A DNA stretch of 41,214 bases from contig DMCY01000118.1 in NCBI GenBank assembly GCA_003451675.1, forward strand, positions 1 to 41,214, read 5' to 3'. The position numbers and the translations under genes are program-made. Source of the stretch: Candidatus Atribacteria bacterium (lineage in GTDB: Bacteria > Atribacterota > JS1 > SB-45 > 34-128). The notes under the pieces were generated by a model that had not been told where the DNA came from, did not search any database, and saw nothing but the letters and a program-made list of their open reading frames with translations. Below, piece by piece: positions 25,471 through 34,305 of this stretch. Position 1 is the stretch's first letter. Each line of letters begins with the position of its first letter.

Positions 25471-26279
25471 TGCATTTATCCATTTCAATAGTTAACTATA
25501 ATAGTAAAAACTTTTTACGAAATTGCTTAAAATCAATCTTTGAGAATACTTCTAGGATTGATTATGAGATATTTGTTGTGGATAATGCTTCTTCTGATGG
25601 CAGTGTAGAGATGGTCAAAAGCGAATTTCCACAGGTCAAACTTATAAGAAATAAAGAAAATGTCGGGTTTTCTAAGGCTAATAATAAGGCTTTTGAAAAT
25701 GCAACAGGAGAGTATTTCTTATTATTAAATCCCGACTGTTTAGTAGAAGAAGATACTTTGTATAAAATGGTGCATTTTATGAATAAATACCCTAAAGTTG
25801 GGGTTGCAGGTTGTAAAATTGTAAATCCCAATGGGCGAATTGAATTTTCTGCTAATAGGTTCCCAAATCTTTTTACAGAGCTTAGCTTAAAATTTGGGAA
25901 GAAATTAGCTGGAAGTAATGGTTACTTTGATCGATTACTCAAATGGAACTATAATAAATCAAGAGAGGTAGATTGGGTAAGTGGCGCCTTTTTGATTATT
26001 CGCTCTAAGGCATATAGAGAGGTTCGGGGCATGGATGAGAATTACTTCCTTTATTTTGAGGAGATAGATCTCTGCAAAAGAGTTAAGAAAAGAGGATGGA
26101 AAATTTATTATAATAGTAACTGTGAGATTTTACATGCACATGGAAGATCAATGGCAACGGTAGCAGAAGAGAAAATTTCTAATATATATAGGGTAAACCA
26201 GCTTTATTACTACCAAAAACATAACCCTTTTCAACATCCTTTGCTCAAGTTATATTTAAAATTGCGAGGGTTGATATAA
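25470..26279 (+). CDS. GT2-family glycosyltransferase (rhamnosyltransferase-like)
   Basis: 269 residues. GT-A fold: ISIVNYNSKNFLRNCLKSI, VVDNASSDGSVEMV, LLLNPDCLV (DXD-like PDC) and DWVSGAFLIIRSKAYREVRG, FLYFEEIDLCKRVKKRGWKI. This architecture matches WbbL-type enzymes that use dTDP-rhamnose, supplied by the rfb genes upstream. Donor specificity is inferred from that context. Confidence 0.85.
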   Translation: MHLSISIVNYNSKNFLRNCLKSIFENTSRIDYEIFVVDNASSDGSVEMVKSEFPQVKLIRNKENVGFSKANNKAFENATGEYFLLLNPDCLVEEDTLYKMVHFMNKYPKVGVAGCKIVNPNGRIEFSANRFPNLFTELSLKFGKKLAGSNGYFDRLLKWNYNKSREVDWVSGAFLIIRSKAYREVRGMDENYFLYFEEIDLCKRVKKRGWKIYYNSNCEILHAHGRSMATVAEEKISNIYRVNQLYYYQKHNPFQHPLLKLYLKLRGLI

Positions 26280-27710
26280 ATGATGAATAGTATCAGTACT
26301 TCAAGAATCATAAATGGGGTTTCCCAGAGCCATACCTTTTTAATTGTTGCAGTCCTCTTATTCGTTGGTGTGTTCTTGGGGGTAAATTCTTCAATCTATC
26401 CCCTATCTATAGTAGGATCCTTTTTTCTTCTGGTCGCTTTTTTAATATCTCTGAAAAATTTAAGGACTGGGCTATTATTGTTCCTGATTGTCGCACTCTT
26501 TAGCAATATTATCTCTCAAGTTTTACCTACTGGATTTTTAGGAGGAGCAGAACTAGGGATGGGAGCGGTGTTGAGAGACATTCTACTTTTATCTGTTTTA
26601 ATAGGATGGTTTTTTACGATATCCACGAAGGACAAAGCAAGAGTATACATTCCTTTGAAATATCCATTAATTTATATATGTATTATTGCTCTTTTTATAG
26701 TTATTTCCCCTGAAAAGGTGACAGCAATTTTGGGGTTTAGAAATACTGCTTTTTATATAGTTATACTATATCTTACGGTAAACGTCTTTTCCTCAAAGCA
26801 GCAAATAAAGAGGGCGATAACCGTTATTATTGCTTTTGGGGGACTGTTAGCTGTTTTTGGTCTCTTGCAGCCATTAACAGGTGGTGTTTTACTTACTCGG
26901 TTGGGATTTGAGCACGGAGTAGGGGGGGCGTTAGTTCGTTTTGGGAAAATTACTCGATCTAGTGCGGGGGTGGACAACCCTTTAGTCTTTGGGATCTACA
27001 TGGTGATGCTAATTTTGATTGCTGCTAGTTTGTGGTTATCAACTAAAAAGAAAAGTATTCTCTTGTTAGTGATAATTTTTCTTATGATTACAGCACTTAT
27101 ATTTACTTTTTCAAGGAGTGCGGTTTTTGCCCTAATCGCTTCATTACTTTTTATAAGTGTCTTTCTTAAACGGTTCAAACTCATGGTCGGTTTAATTCTA
27201 ATCTTGAGTGGGTTGCTATTATTTAGCGTGATTTTCTATGATTCTATTTTGGTTCAACGTTTCTTTTCCCAAGATGAGGTATCCCGGATAGGAATAGCAA
27301 CTCGTATTGCACAGGTAGAAAGGTCTTTCCAATATATTAATGATAACCCCTTGCTCGGAATCGGACTTGGAACCCAGGGAGCAGCGAAAGCAAGATTTGC
27401 AGAAGGTCTTGTTCCTGGCATCATCACCGACAATTATTATTTTCAAATTCTGACTGAGATGGGACTAGTTGGACTGTTGGCATACCTCTTGTTGCTGGTT
27501 TCTCTTTTTATAAAAGGAGTATCAATTTATTATTCTTTGACAGATACTTATTTGAAGAGCCTTGCTTTAGGTATTGTAGGCATCATTGTTGCTATGTCTA
27601 TAATGAACCTTGGATCCTCAACATTTGATTCCCGCATACTTAATATGTATTTCTGGTTTTTTATGGGGATACTGCTGTCATTAAGGAGGGCGAATAAATG
27701 CGAATCTTAG
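26280..27710 (+). CDS. O-antigen polymerase/ligase family membrane protein
   Basis: 476 residues, about 12 hydrophobic helices. The large periplasmic-loop region contains LQPLTGGVLLTRLGFEHG, the FSRSAVFALIASL helix and NPLLGIGLGTQGAAKARFAE, the Wzy_C/WaaL pattern. It either polymerises repeat units (Wzy) or ligates glycan to lipid A-core; the sequence alone does not separate these. It sits amid glycosyltransferases and starts directly after the preceding stop. Confidence 0.85.
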   Translation: MMNSISTSRIINGVSQSHTFLIVAVLLFVGVFLGVNSSIYPLSIVGSFFLLVAFLISLKNLRTGLLLFLIVALFSNIISQVLPTGFLGGAELGMGAVLRDILLLSVLIGWFFTISTKDKARVYIPLKYPLIYICIIALFIVISPEKVTAILGFRNTAFYIVILYLTVNVFSSKQQIKRAITVIIAFGGLLAVFGLLQPLTGGVLLTRLGFEHGVGGALVRFGKITRSSAGVDNPLVFGIYMVMLILIAASLWLSTKKKSILLLVIIFLMITALIFTFSRSAVFALIASLLFISVFLKRFKLMVGLILILSGLLLFSVIFYDSILVQRFFSQDEVSRIGIATRIAQVERSFQYINDNPLLGIGLGTQGAAKARFAEGLVPGIITDNYYFQILTEMGLVGLLAYLLLLVSLFIKGVSIYYSLTDTYLKSLALGIVGIIVAMSIMNLGSSTFDSRILNMYFWFFMGILLSLRRANKCES

Positions 27711-28822
27711 AGATAGTTGCCTCTTCACAAGGAGGGGCGGCTGAACACATATTTTGTATCGCCAAAGGGATTGATAGATCTAAATTTGATCTCACAGTTG
27801 TCATGCCAGAAGATAATGGAAATGTTAATTTTACTGATCTTCGAAGGTTGAAAATTAGAGTTGTTTCATTTAACGTTTTCAGCAGATTCTCCCTAAAAGA
27901 ATTTCTCAATTTACGTGATTTTATTAGTAGGGGCAATTTCGATATTGTTCATTTTCATGGGACAAGAGCTGCCCTTTTTGGGCGATTGGCAGCTATTTTG
28001 ATATGGCAACGACCTAAAATCCTTTATACCATCCATGGCTTTCATGTGGTTCATTATCGAAATCTTCTCAAAAAACTCTTTTTGCTCCTACTGGAGAGGA
28101 TCCTTAACCTTTTTACCGATGTGATAGTTTGTGTTTCGCATTCTGATAGGGAAAGCGTTATTAAGATGGGGTTAGCCAGAAATGATAATGTCAAAATTAT
28201 CTGGAATGGCATCGATATCGAAAGATTTCGCAATATCTCTTTAGATAAAAATGTAAAGAAAAACGAGCTTAGGATCCCTCCAAATGCTTTCCTTCTAACG
28301 ATGATTGGCAGGTTACATCCCCAAAAAGATTATTTTACTTTAATATCAGCTTTTAAACTTTTACAAAGAGAATTGTCTAATTTTTATTTATTAATAGTTG
28401 GTGATGGACCAATGCGGGAAGAACTAAAAAGTTATGCAAAAAATTTAGGTCTTAATGACAAAATTGTTTTTGTAGGCACTCGAAGAGATATACCAGAGAT
28501 TTTGTCTATTACAGATATTTTTATTTTATCTACTCTATGGGAGGGGTTACCCATTGTGCTCTTAGAAGCTATGGCAGCTGATAAACCAGTTATTGCCTCT
28601 GATGTATGTGGTAATCGAGAAATAGTTGTAGATGGAGAAACGGGGATTCTTGTATCTCCCAGAGACCCTGAGATGTTGGCTCAGGCGGTTACAAGATTAG
28701 TGAAAGATAGAAAGATGTCTAAGAAAATGGGACAAAAGGGGCTGATAAGGGTAAAAAATAACTTTACATTAGAGGAAATGGTACAAAAAATAGAAAATTT
28801 GTATTATGAATTAACAAGATGA
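27698..28822 (+). CDS. GT4-family glycosyltransferase
   Basis: 374 residues. GT-B with MRILEIVASSQGGAAEHIFC at the start, VHFHGTRAALFGRLAAI, then TMIGRLHPQKDYFTLISAFK, and the EX7E-type region FILSTLWEGLPIVLLEAMAA near residue 283. Overlaps the preceding gene by 13 nt and the next by 4. Part of repeat-unit assembly; donor unknown. Confidence 0.9.
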   Translation: MRILEIVASSQGGAAEHIFCIAKGIDRSKFDLTVVMPEDNGNVNFTDLRRLKIRVVSFNVFSRFSLKEFLNLRDFISRGNFDIVHFHGTRAALFGRLAAILIWQRPKILYTIHGFHVVHYRNLLKKLFLLLLERILNLFTDVIVCVSHSDRESVIKMGLARNDNVKIIWNGIDIERFRNISLDKNVKKNELRIPPNAFLLTMIGRLHPQKDYFTLISAFKLLQRELSNFYLLIVGDGPMREELKSYAKNLGLNDKIVFVGTRRDIPEILSITDIFILSTLWEGLPIVLLEAMAADKPVIASDVCGNREIVVDGETGILVSPRDPEMLAQAVTRLVKDRKMSKKMGQKGLIRVKNNFTLEEMVQKIENLYYELTR

Positions 28823-29931
28823 AAAGAATAAAGGTTCTTCAAATAAATAAATTATATTATCCGTGGATTGGTGGAGTAGAGAAAGTTATTCAAGATATTG
28901 CTGAAGGGTTGCAGGGAAAGGTTGATATGGAGGTTTTGACCTGTCAGCCGATAGGTAGGGGAAGCGAACAATTAATTAATAAGGTTAAGGTAATTAAGGC
29001 AAGCAGTCTCGGAATTTATTGGGGCATGCCAGTGTCTTTTACCTTTCCATTCCTGCTGGCTTGGAAAAGCCAAAAAGCAGATATCCTTCATTTTCACCTC
29101 CCTTTTCCTTTAGGAGTTCTCTCTTATTTACTGATGGCATCGAAAAAGAAAAAGGTAGTGGTAACCTATCACAGTGATATAGTAAGGCAAGAGAGGTTAA
29201 TGAGATTCTATAAACCTTTTCTGCATCGATTCCTAAAAAGGGCTGACAAAATTTTACCGACCTCTCCTAACCTAGTTAAATCATCCAAATATCTAAGCCC
29301 CTACAAGGATAAATGCACCGTAGTCCCTCTGTCGATAGACCTAAATGAATTCGGTCATCTTATAAAAAAGAAATTAGATTTGGGATTTTCGCCAGATGAG
29401 AAGATAGTCCTATTCGTTGGCCGGTTGAATTATTACAAGGGGCTTGAGTATCTTATCGAAGCCATACAGGAAGTAGAATCCAAACTTCTAATAGTTGGTG
29501 AAGGGGAGATGCGAGAAAGGTTAGAGCAAAAAGTCAAATCTCTTGGAGTTGAGCAGAAGATCGTATTCCTTGGAAAGGTATCAGGTGAGGAACTTAAATA
29601 TTGTTACCAAATCTGCGATCTTTTCGTCTTGCCCTCGATAGAGCCAAGTGAAGCCTTTGGTATTGTTCAGATGGAGGCTATGGCTTATGGGAAACCAGTA
29701 GTTAACACAAATTTACCGACTGGAGTTCCTTACGTTAGTATAAACGGTGAAACTGGATTTACTGTGCCACCGAGAGACGCTAAGGCATTAGCTAAGGCGA
29801 TTAATAAAATTTTAAATGATAAGGAATTAGCGACTAAATTTTCTAAGAATGCATTAAAAAGAGTTAAAAAGAAATTTTCCAAAGAAAAAATGTTAGAATC
29901 AATTTATCAAATATATAATGAATTAATGTAA
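28819..29931 (+). CDS. GT4-family glycosyltransferase
   Basis: 370 residues. GT-B: INKLYYPWIGGVEKVIQDIA, LHFHLPFPLG, TYHSDIVRQ, LFVGRLNYYKGLEYLIEAIQ and LPSIEPSEAFGIVQMEAMAY with the EX7E pair. Last of the tightly coupled block 24139-29931. The D-mannosyl/glucosyl-type GT4 group is likely, but the sugar is not determined. Confidence 0.9.
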   Translation: MKRIKVLQINKLYYPWIGGVEKVIQDIAEGLQGKVDMEVLTCQPIGRGSEQLINKVKVIKASSLGIYWGMPVSFTFPFLLAWKSQKADILHFHLPFPLGVLSYLLMASKKKKVVVTYHSDIVRQERLMRFYKPFLHRFLKRADKILPTSPNLVKSSKYLSPYKDKCTVVPLSIDLNEFGHLIKKKLDLGFSPDEKIVLFVGRLNYYKGLEYLIEAIQEVESKLLIVGEGEMRERLEQKVKSLGVEQKIVFLGKVSGEELKYCYQICDLFVLPSIEPSEAFGIVQMEAMAYGKPVVNTNLPTGVPYVSINGETGFTVPPRDAKALAKAINKILNDKELATKFSKNALKRVKKKFSKEKMLESIYQIYNELM

Positions 29932-30297
29932 TAGAATAGTTTCCGTGTAAAGTAAAGGCTTAGTTTTAAATAGCATTGTACCTAAATTTGCTTGGTGATT
30001 CCAATTTTTTGTGACGCGAACAAATTAAATAATGATTCTTTAACAAGCTTGTTTTTAACATTATGACGTAAAAGTAACAAAAAGAAAGATATTATTTGTA
30101 ATATTTTTAATTTCTTTTTAATTACTTTTATTACCCCGAAGCTCAGAATTCCACGGGTATGACCATGGGTGTATACTGGGTTTTCTATACCAAATTTTCA
30201 TTAATTAAAAAAGGGAAAAAGTGGCATGCTACTTTTTATTAAATATTTAGAACAAAATACCCTAACACTTTTTTGTGTGTTTCTCTTTTTAGCTTTT
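29932..30297. other. Intergenic region with hairpin, end of glycan block
   Basis: No gene. The motif TACCAAATTTTCATTAAT (30187-30204) recurs as TACCAAATTTTACATTAAT at 32827. The hairpin AAAAAGTGGC-AT-GCTACTTTTT lies at 30215-30237. Both precede the holin-gene remnant at 30298, just as at 32820-32939. The rest is AT-rich without recognisable signal. Confidence 0.55.
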
Positions 30298-30483
30298 AAT
30301 TTTACCTAATTCTACCTTCATTCCTGCCAATTCTTTCTGAATTTTTGAAAGGCGCAGGTAATAGTATTCCCGATTTTGCTGATTTAGTGTGGATAGTATT
30401 ATGTATTTCTTTGGTATTCTCCGGAACTTGACGATATTTTGAAATAGGCATTTACTATCGATCGTGTATAAATTTTCGATTTT
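30298..30483 (-). pseudogene. Holin-like gene remnant, copy A
   Basis: Reads on the minus strand as the 3' two thirds of the gene at 35826-36095. It ends with NREYYLRLSKIQKELAGMKV-like sequence and KIKS. A 2-base loss near 30395 breaks the frame where the intact copy reads HNTITTLNQ. The N-terminal membrane segment is not preserved. Confidence 0.7.
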
Positions 30484-30617
30484 TTATTGTTTTCAGGTGA
30501 TAAAAACAATTTTATTAATAAAAAAAGAAGGATTTTTTAAAAGTTTTGTAGAATTATATTAATATTAATGTACTAAATTTTTAATCAGATAATTTAAAGA
30601 AAGCAGAAGAGGAAAAT

Positions 30618-31580
30618 ATGATTTTTTTGATTTTTTTAGTTTCGTTCATAGCGAGTTTTGCGGGATTTCCTATAATAATACCTCGATTGAAGAAGGCGGG
30701 GATTGTGGGAAAGAACATGAATAGTGATAAACAGGAAGAGATTGCAGAGATGGGTGGATTGGTAATAGCCGCTGGCTTTGGAGTAGGAATAGTTTTTGCC
30801 ATTTTTTTAAGGACCTTTTTTGATTTATTTCTTTCGGTTAGTTTGACTTCGATTCTGGCTGTCTTATCTACCGTATTGATTGTGGTAATGATCGGGGTCT
30901 TTGATGATTTGATTTCTATACGGCAGTGGATTAAGGCGGTCATCCCGGTATTTGCTGCTTTGCCTTTAATGGCACTAAAAGAAGGATATAGTATGATGAG
31001 AGTTCCTTTCGTGGGAATGATAGATTTTGGTATTTTCTATCCTCTGGTTCTGGTGCCTTTGGGGATTACCGGAGCAGCTAATGCAGTGAATATGCTGGCG
31101 GGCTTTAACGGCTTGGAAGTTGGAATGGGAGTGGTGGCGATTGGGGCGCTGGCTGTTATTGCTTATTTGATTGGGCAGACGACTGCGCTGATAATTTTAT
31201 TAGCAGCCTTGGGGGCATTGGTGGCAACTTTATATTATAATTGGTATCCGGCCAAGGTTTTGGTGGGTGATGTAGGGACCTTAACTATCGGGGCAGTTAT
31301 AGCCAGTGCAGTGATTATTGGTAATTATGAAACCGCGGGAGTTATTTTGGTGATTCCTTATGTGGTCGATTTTTTAATCAAGGCGAAGAATGGTTTTCCC
31401 GGTAAAAATTGGTGGGGAATTTATAGAGAGGGAAAGTTGTATTGCCCAGATAGTGGCGCGGTAGGATTAGCGCAATTGATTATGAAGGTGTGTGGGGGAA
31501 TTAGTGAGCGTAATCTGGTGCTGGTACTGATGGGTATTGAGGCAGTATTTGGGGTGATTGCGATATTGGTTTATATATAA
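30618..31580 (+). CDS. Polyprenyl-phosphate sugar-1-phosphate transferase, Alg7/AglH-like
   Basis: 320 residues, about 10 membrane helices. Family motifs: EIAEMGGLVI (residues 41-50), GVFDDLISIRQW (93-104, acidic pair), NAVNMLAGFNGLEVG (155-169) and KVLVGDVGTL (213-222). NAVNMLAGFNGLE is the pattern I associate with archaeal and eukaryotic UDP-GlcNAc:dolichyl-phosphate transferases. Bacterial WecA/MraY have DGLDGLA-type motifs instead. It would start the lipid-linked glycan by moving a sugar-1-phosphate to polyprenyl phosphate. It lies at the end of the glycan locus, with its own upstream region of 680 bp. Confidence 0.85.
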   Translation: MIFLIFLVSFIASFAGFPIIIPRLKKAGIVGKNMNSDKQEEIAEMGGLVIAAGFGVGIVFAIFLRTFFDLFLSVSLTSILAVLSTVLIVVMIGVFDDLISIRQWIKAVIPVFAALPLMALKEGYSMMRVPFVGMIDFGIFYPLVLVPLGITGAANAVNMLAGFNGLEVGMGVVAIGALAVIAYLIGQTTALIILLAALGALVATLYYNWYPAKVLVGDVGTLTIGAVIASAVIIGNYETAGVILVIPYVVDFLIKAKNGFPGKNWWGIYREGKLYCPDSGAVGLAQLIMKVCGGISERNLVLVLMGIEAVFGVIAILVYI

Positions 31581-31660
31581 TTAGTCAAGTCTTTAGATGA
31601 ATTAGAAGAAATATTAGATAAGAATAAGTAGAAAAGAACTTGTGTTAAAGGAGATAAGAA

Positions 31661-31861
31661 ATGAGTCTTTATGATTATGAAGAATCGAAGAAAATAGCGG
31701 CAGAAGGTCAGTCATTTGCATCTTTGATAATGGCAGCCGCCTGGAAAGCTGATACTTTAAAATTTGGCAAACTAAAATCAGCATTCCCAGAGATTATAGA
31801 GGAGTTTGAAAAGAGATATTTCAAGGGCGGAGCTTATCAGGAGGATAAAAGAGAAGATTAA
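31661..31861 (+). CDS. Small conserved hypothetical protein
   Basis: 66 residues after AAAGGAGAT. The layout YEESKKIAAEGQSFASLIMA, KADTLKFGKLKSAFPEI and a closing FEKRYFKGGA resembles small soluble proteins often seen in prophage regions, but I cannot attach a named family. No membrane segment. An R6 repeat (31880-31903) follows the stop. Confidence 0.55.
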   Translation: MSLYDYEESKKIAAEGQSFASLIMAAAWKADTLKFGKLKSAFPEIIEEFEKRYFKGGAYQEDKRED

Positions 31862-31950
31862 TTGTGGAAAAGAAACGGAAAAATGGGGACAGGCAACTTT
31901 TTTAATTTATGAAAATAAAGGTATGGAGATAATAAAGTTCGTTTGATTTC

Positions 31951-31980
31951 TTCACACTTTTTTAGATTTTATGATATAAT
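31951..31980 (+). promoter_or_regulatory. Promoter of the UPF0175/DUF3368 pair
   Basis: TTCACA (31951-31956, 5 of 6 to consensus), 18-nt spacer, TATAAT (31975-31980) with an extended -10 TG one base before. 49 nt upstream of the first start codon. Confidence 0.6.
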
Positions 31981-32028
31981 TAATATAAATGATTTTAAGA
32001 CTATTGATTAAATAAAGGAGGGAGAAGA

Positions 32029-32283
32029 ATGCCCTTAATTTTAACTATCCCCGATGAGCTTATTGAGGCTATAAAATTACCCAAAGGACTCTTGGAGAGT
32101 GAATTGAAGAAGGAATTTGCTTTTTTCTTGTATAAAAAGGGAATGACTACTATGGGAGTAGCGAGAAGATTAGCAGGAATAAGCAAGTGGGAGTTTATAG
32201 ATAGTTTGGGAGAAAGAAAGATAGAGAGACATTATTCAAAAAAAGAGCTTAAAGAAGACCAAAATTATGCAAAAGGTCATTAG
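32029..32283 (+). CDS. UPF0175-family antitoxin-like protein
   Basis: 84 residues after GGAGGGAGAAG. The pattern LTIPDELIEAIKLPKGLLES, ELKKEFAFFLYKKGMTTMGV and ARRLAGISKWEFIDSLGE is the UPF0175 DNA-binding fold. These proteins are regularly encoded before a DUF3368 PIN-domain protein. It overlaps that toxin gene by 17 nt. It presumably binds the promoter and the toxin. Confidence 0.85.
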   Translation: MPLILTIPDELIEAIKLPKGLLESELKKEFAFFLYKKGMTTMGVARRLAGISKWEFIDSLGERKIERHYSKKELKEDQNYAKGH

Positions 32284-32755
32284 TAATTCATCACCTCTCA
32301 TCCATTTATCTAAGATTGGTTATCTTGGATTGTTAAAAGATTATTTTCAGAAAATTGTAGTTCCCGAAGCTGTTTATAAAGAATGTATTGTAGAGGGAAA
32401 AAATAGAGAAGAGGTAAAATTTTTAAAAGAAGCCAACTGGATTGAAGTAAAGCAGACAAAAGAAAAAAATTTAATTAAACTTTTGGAAAGCCATTTAGAC
32501 TACGGAGAATCTGAAGCTATAGCTTTAGCTTTGGAAATAGATGCTGATCTAATTTTATTGGATGATTTGGATGCGAGAGAAACTGCGAGAATTTACGATC
32601 TTCAAATAACGGGAACAATAGGAATTCTATTGCGAGCTAAATTTGAGGGGAAAATTGTCTCCTTGAAAGATACACTCAGGAAATTAATGAAAACAGGTTT
32701 TTGGATAAATAAAGAGTTAATACAAGAATTATTAAAATTTGCTGGAGAAATTTAA
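32267..32755 (+). CDS. DUF3368 PIN-domain toxin
   Basis: 162 residues. PIN-like acidic residues and the DUF3368 signature: VISNSSPLIHLSKIGYLGLL at the start, VVPEAVYKECI, YGESEAIALALEI near 86 and ILLDDLDARETARI near 96. The first conserved Asp of PIN domains is an Asn-Ser here, as is common in this family. Predicted ribonuclease toxin of the upstream UPF0175 protein. A strong terminator follows 7 nt after the stop. Confidence 0.85.
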   Translation: MQKVISNSSPLIHLSKIGYLGLLKDYFQKIVVPEAVYKECIVEGKNREEVKFLKEANWIEVKQTKEKNLIKLLESHLDYGESEAIALALEIDADLILLDDLDARETARIYDLQITGTIGILLRAKFEGKIVSLKDTLRKLMKTGFWINKELIQELLKFAGEI

Positions 32756-32761
32756 GTAAAC

Positions 32762-32789
32762 AACCCACCTTCAAAGAAGGTGGGTTTTT
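32762..32789 (+). terminator. Rho-independent terminator
   Basis: Stem AACCCACCTTC/GAAGGTGGGTT with a 3-nt AAA loop and a T run, right after the DUF3368 gene. Confidence 0.9.
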
Positions 32790-32878
32790 AAGGTAAAATA
32801 AACCCTTATAAGAAGTTTTATACCTGGTACCAAATTTTACATTAATATATAAAAACCTATAATACTATAATAAGAGAA

Positions 32879-32929
32879 AAAAGGGGACTGGCTACTTTTT
32901 ATAACAAAAAAGTTGCCTGTCCCCTTTTA
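32879..32929. repeat. Full hairpin form of repeat R6
   Basis: Near-palindrome of arms AAAAGGGGACTGGCTACTTT and AAAGTTGCCTGTCCCCTTTT with a short AT loop. Single-arm copies occur at 181, 5612, 31880, 33914 and 37850, and related hairpins at 30215 and 35778. Here it precedes the holin remnant copy B and could also act as a two-way terminator. Confidence 0.75.
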
Positions 32930-32938
32930 TTAATGGTT

Positions 32939-33096
32939 TTATTCAATTTTACCCAGCTCTACCTTCATTCCAGAGAGTTCTTTCTGAAATTCCGAGAAGC
33001 GCAGAGAATAATATTCCCGATTCTGCTGATTTAGTGTGGTAATAGTATTATGTATTTCTTTGGTATTTTCCAGGATATGTCGATAACCATCTTTTT
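32939..33096 (-). pseudogene. Holin-like gene remnant, copy B
   Basis: Minus-strand reading KDGYRHILENTKEIHNTITT then LNQQNREYYSLRFSEFQKEL and a final GMKVELGKIE with stop. It is open over its whole length and close to the C-terminal 52 residues of the intact gene at 35826, but it has lost the start codon and the membrane segment. A third gene remnant of the same family is at 33988. Confidence 0.75.
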
Positions 33097-33153
33097 TGTA
33101 GAATTATAAATGTAATTGAAGTAGAGGAAGTACAAGTCCAACCATTCGTTCAC

Positions 33154-33182
33154 TTGACAGATAATTAAGAATATATTATAAT
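33154..33182 (+). promoter_or_regulatory. Perfect consensus promoter
   Basis: TTGACA (33154-33159), 17-nt spacer, TATAAT (33177-33182), 43 nt before the antitoxin ATG. The strongest promoter in the window. Confidence 0.85.
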
Positions 33183-33224
33183 ATAATAGAATATTATTGA
33201 ATATATAAAACGAGGAGACTTTGG

Positions 33225-33467
33225 ATGGCGAAAGTAGTAACATTACGGCTCTCAGAAGAAGAATATGAGAGAATATCAGCTGCTGCTAAAATTGAGCATC
33301 GTCCTATTTCTAATTTTATCACTTCCAGGGTGATAAAAGATATAGAGGAATCTTATTATGTAGACCCCATTGAGATGGCCCAGATCAAATCAGATAAGAA
33401 CCTGATGGAAAAATTAAAGATCGGACATCGCGATGCCAAAGAGATGAAGGGCAAATTCGTTGAATAA
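33225..33467 (+). CDS. Ribbon-helix-helix antitoxin
   Basis: 80 residues after CGAGGAGAC. VVTLRLSEEEYERISAAAKI then EHRPISNFITSRVIKDIEE is a ribbon-helix-helix DNA-binding domain; the acidic/basic tail should wrap the toxin. It overlaps the RelE-like gene by 8 nt. It probably represses the strong promoter at 33154. Confidence 0.82.
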   Translation: MAKVVTLRLSEEEYERISAAAKIEHRPISNFITSRVIKDIEESYYVDPIEMAQIKSDKNLMEKLKIGHRDAKEMKGKFVE

Positions 33468-33741
33468 GTTTAGAATATTTGAGACCGATCAATTCCTAAA
33501 GGGACTTGAACAAGATTTTAGCGGACAGCAGGGACGGATAAAGACAAAACTTCTTAACTATGTTTACCCTCAACTAAAACAAAATCCCTATTTTGGCAAA
33601 AATATAAAAAAGCTCGCAACCTATAAACCGGATACTTGGCGCTATAGAATAAGCAGTTACAGATTTTTTTATGAGATTGATGACAAAAATAAAATAGTCT
33701 TTATGATATCTGTTGATAATCGCCAAAGTGCTTACCAATAA
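33460..33741 (+). CDS. RelE/ParE-superfamily toxin
   Basis: 93 residues from TTG 33460, inside the antitoxin end; AAGGG upstream is the likely ribosome binding site. FRIFETDQFLKGLEQDF at the start, then FGKNIKKLATYKPDTWRYRI and YRFFYEIDDKNKIVFMISVD give the RelE fold with the conserved RYRISSYRFFYEI strand pair. Members cut ribosome-bound mRNA or target gyrase. Full length. Confidence 0.85.
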   Translation: MNKFRIFETDQFLKGLEQDFSGQQGRIKTKLLNYVYPQLKQNPYFGKNIKKLATYKPDTWRYRISSYRFFYEIDDKNKIVFMISVDNRQSAYQ

Positions 33742-33985
33742 TTAATTAAGAGAAGTTTTTTTAGTTAGGGGAGAGGGGATAATGGATTCCCATTTTCATG
33801 GGAATGACAGAGAGGACCGGGGGAATGACAGAGAAGATTGAGATTGCCGCACTCCCTTCGGTCGTTCGCAATGACATTTTCATAGACAGGCGAGACGCCT
33901 GTCCTACGGGGTTTGGGAAAAGTAGCCATCCCCTTTTTTGATTTAATGGGGTGAACCCTGCGTAAATAAAAAACATTTAGCAGGG
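33742..33985. repeat. Block of R1, R2, R4, R6 and an AACCCTGC hairpin
   Basis: R1 variant at 33784-33811 (GATTCCCATTTTCATGGGAA), R2 inverted at 33841-33876, R4 at 33883-33910 (GACAGGCGAGACGCCTGTC), R6 at 33914-33941, then the hairpin CCCTGC-GTAAAT...ATTTA-GCAGGG at 33956-33985. Open frames here on the minus strand are only repeats. Confidence 0.8.
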
Positions 33986-33987
33986 CA

Positions 33988-34080
33988 GGCCCAATTTTGC
34001 TTTCATGCCGGAGAGTTCTTTTGAACCTCGGAGAAGCGTAGAGAATAGTATTCACGGTTTTGTTGGTTTAGGGTAAGAGT
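33988..34080 (-). pseudogene. Holin-like gene remnant, copy C
   Basis: The shortest copy. In the minus direction: TLTLNQQNREYYSLRFSEVQ then a one-base loss before SGMKAKLG. It corresponds to the last 30 codons of the gene at 35826. The final codons run into the adjacent hairpin repeat. Confidence 0.7.
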
Positions 34081-34305
34081 ATTTTATTTTTTTAATATGT
34101 GTTATAATTATGCATAAGGATAAATGTATTAGATAAAATATCTACCTTTTTAAGTTCTAAATTTAAAATTAATATAATAGATCCTGAGAATTGTAAGGAT
34201 TCTATAAGAAAATATAAAGGAATATCTATAGGGCGGAAAAAGCCTGGTCTTTAGCTGTACATTAAATATCTGAATATTGCAAAATTTAAAGAGAGGATAT
34301 CTAAT
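34081..34305. other. AT-rich leader of the SDH-protease gene
   Basis: 225 bp without an open frame. TATAAT at 34103-34108 lacks a good -35. GAGAGGATA before ATG 34306 is the ribosome binding site. I see no repeat here. Confidence 0.45.

Noticed and set aside
33761..34055. Minus-strand frames of about 70-96 residues
   Set aside because: Composed of R1, R2, R4, R6 and holin remnant C in wrong frame.
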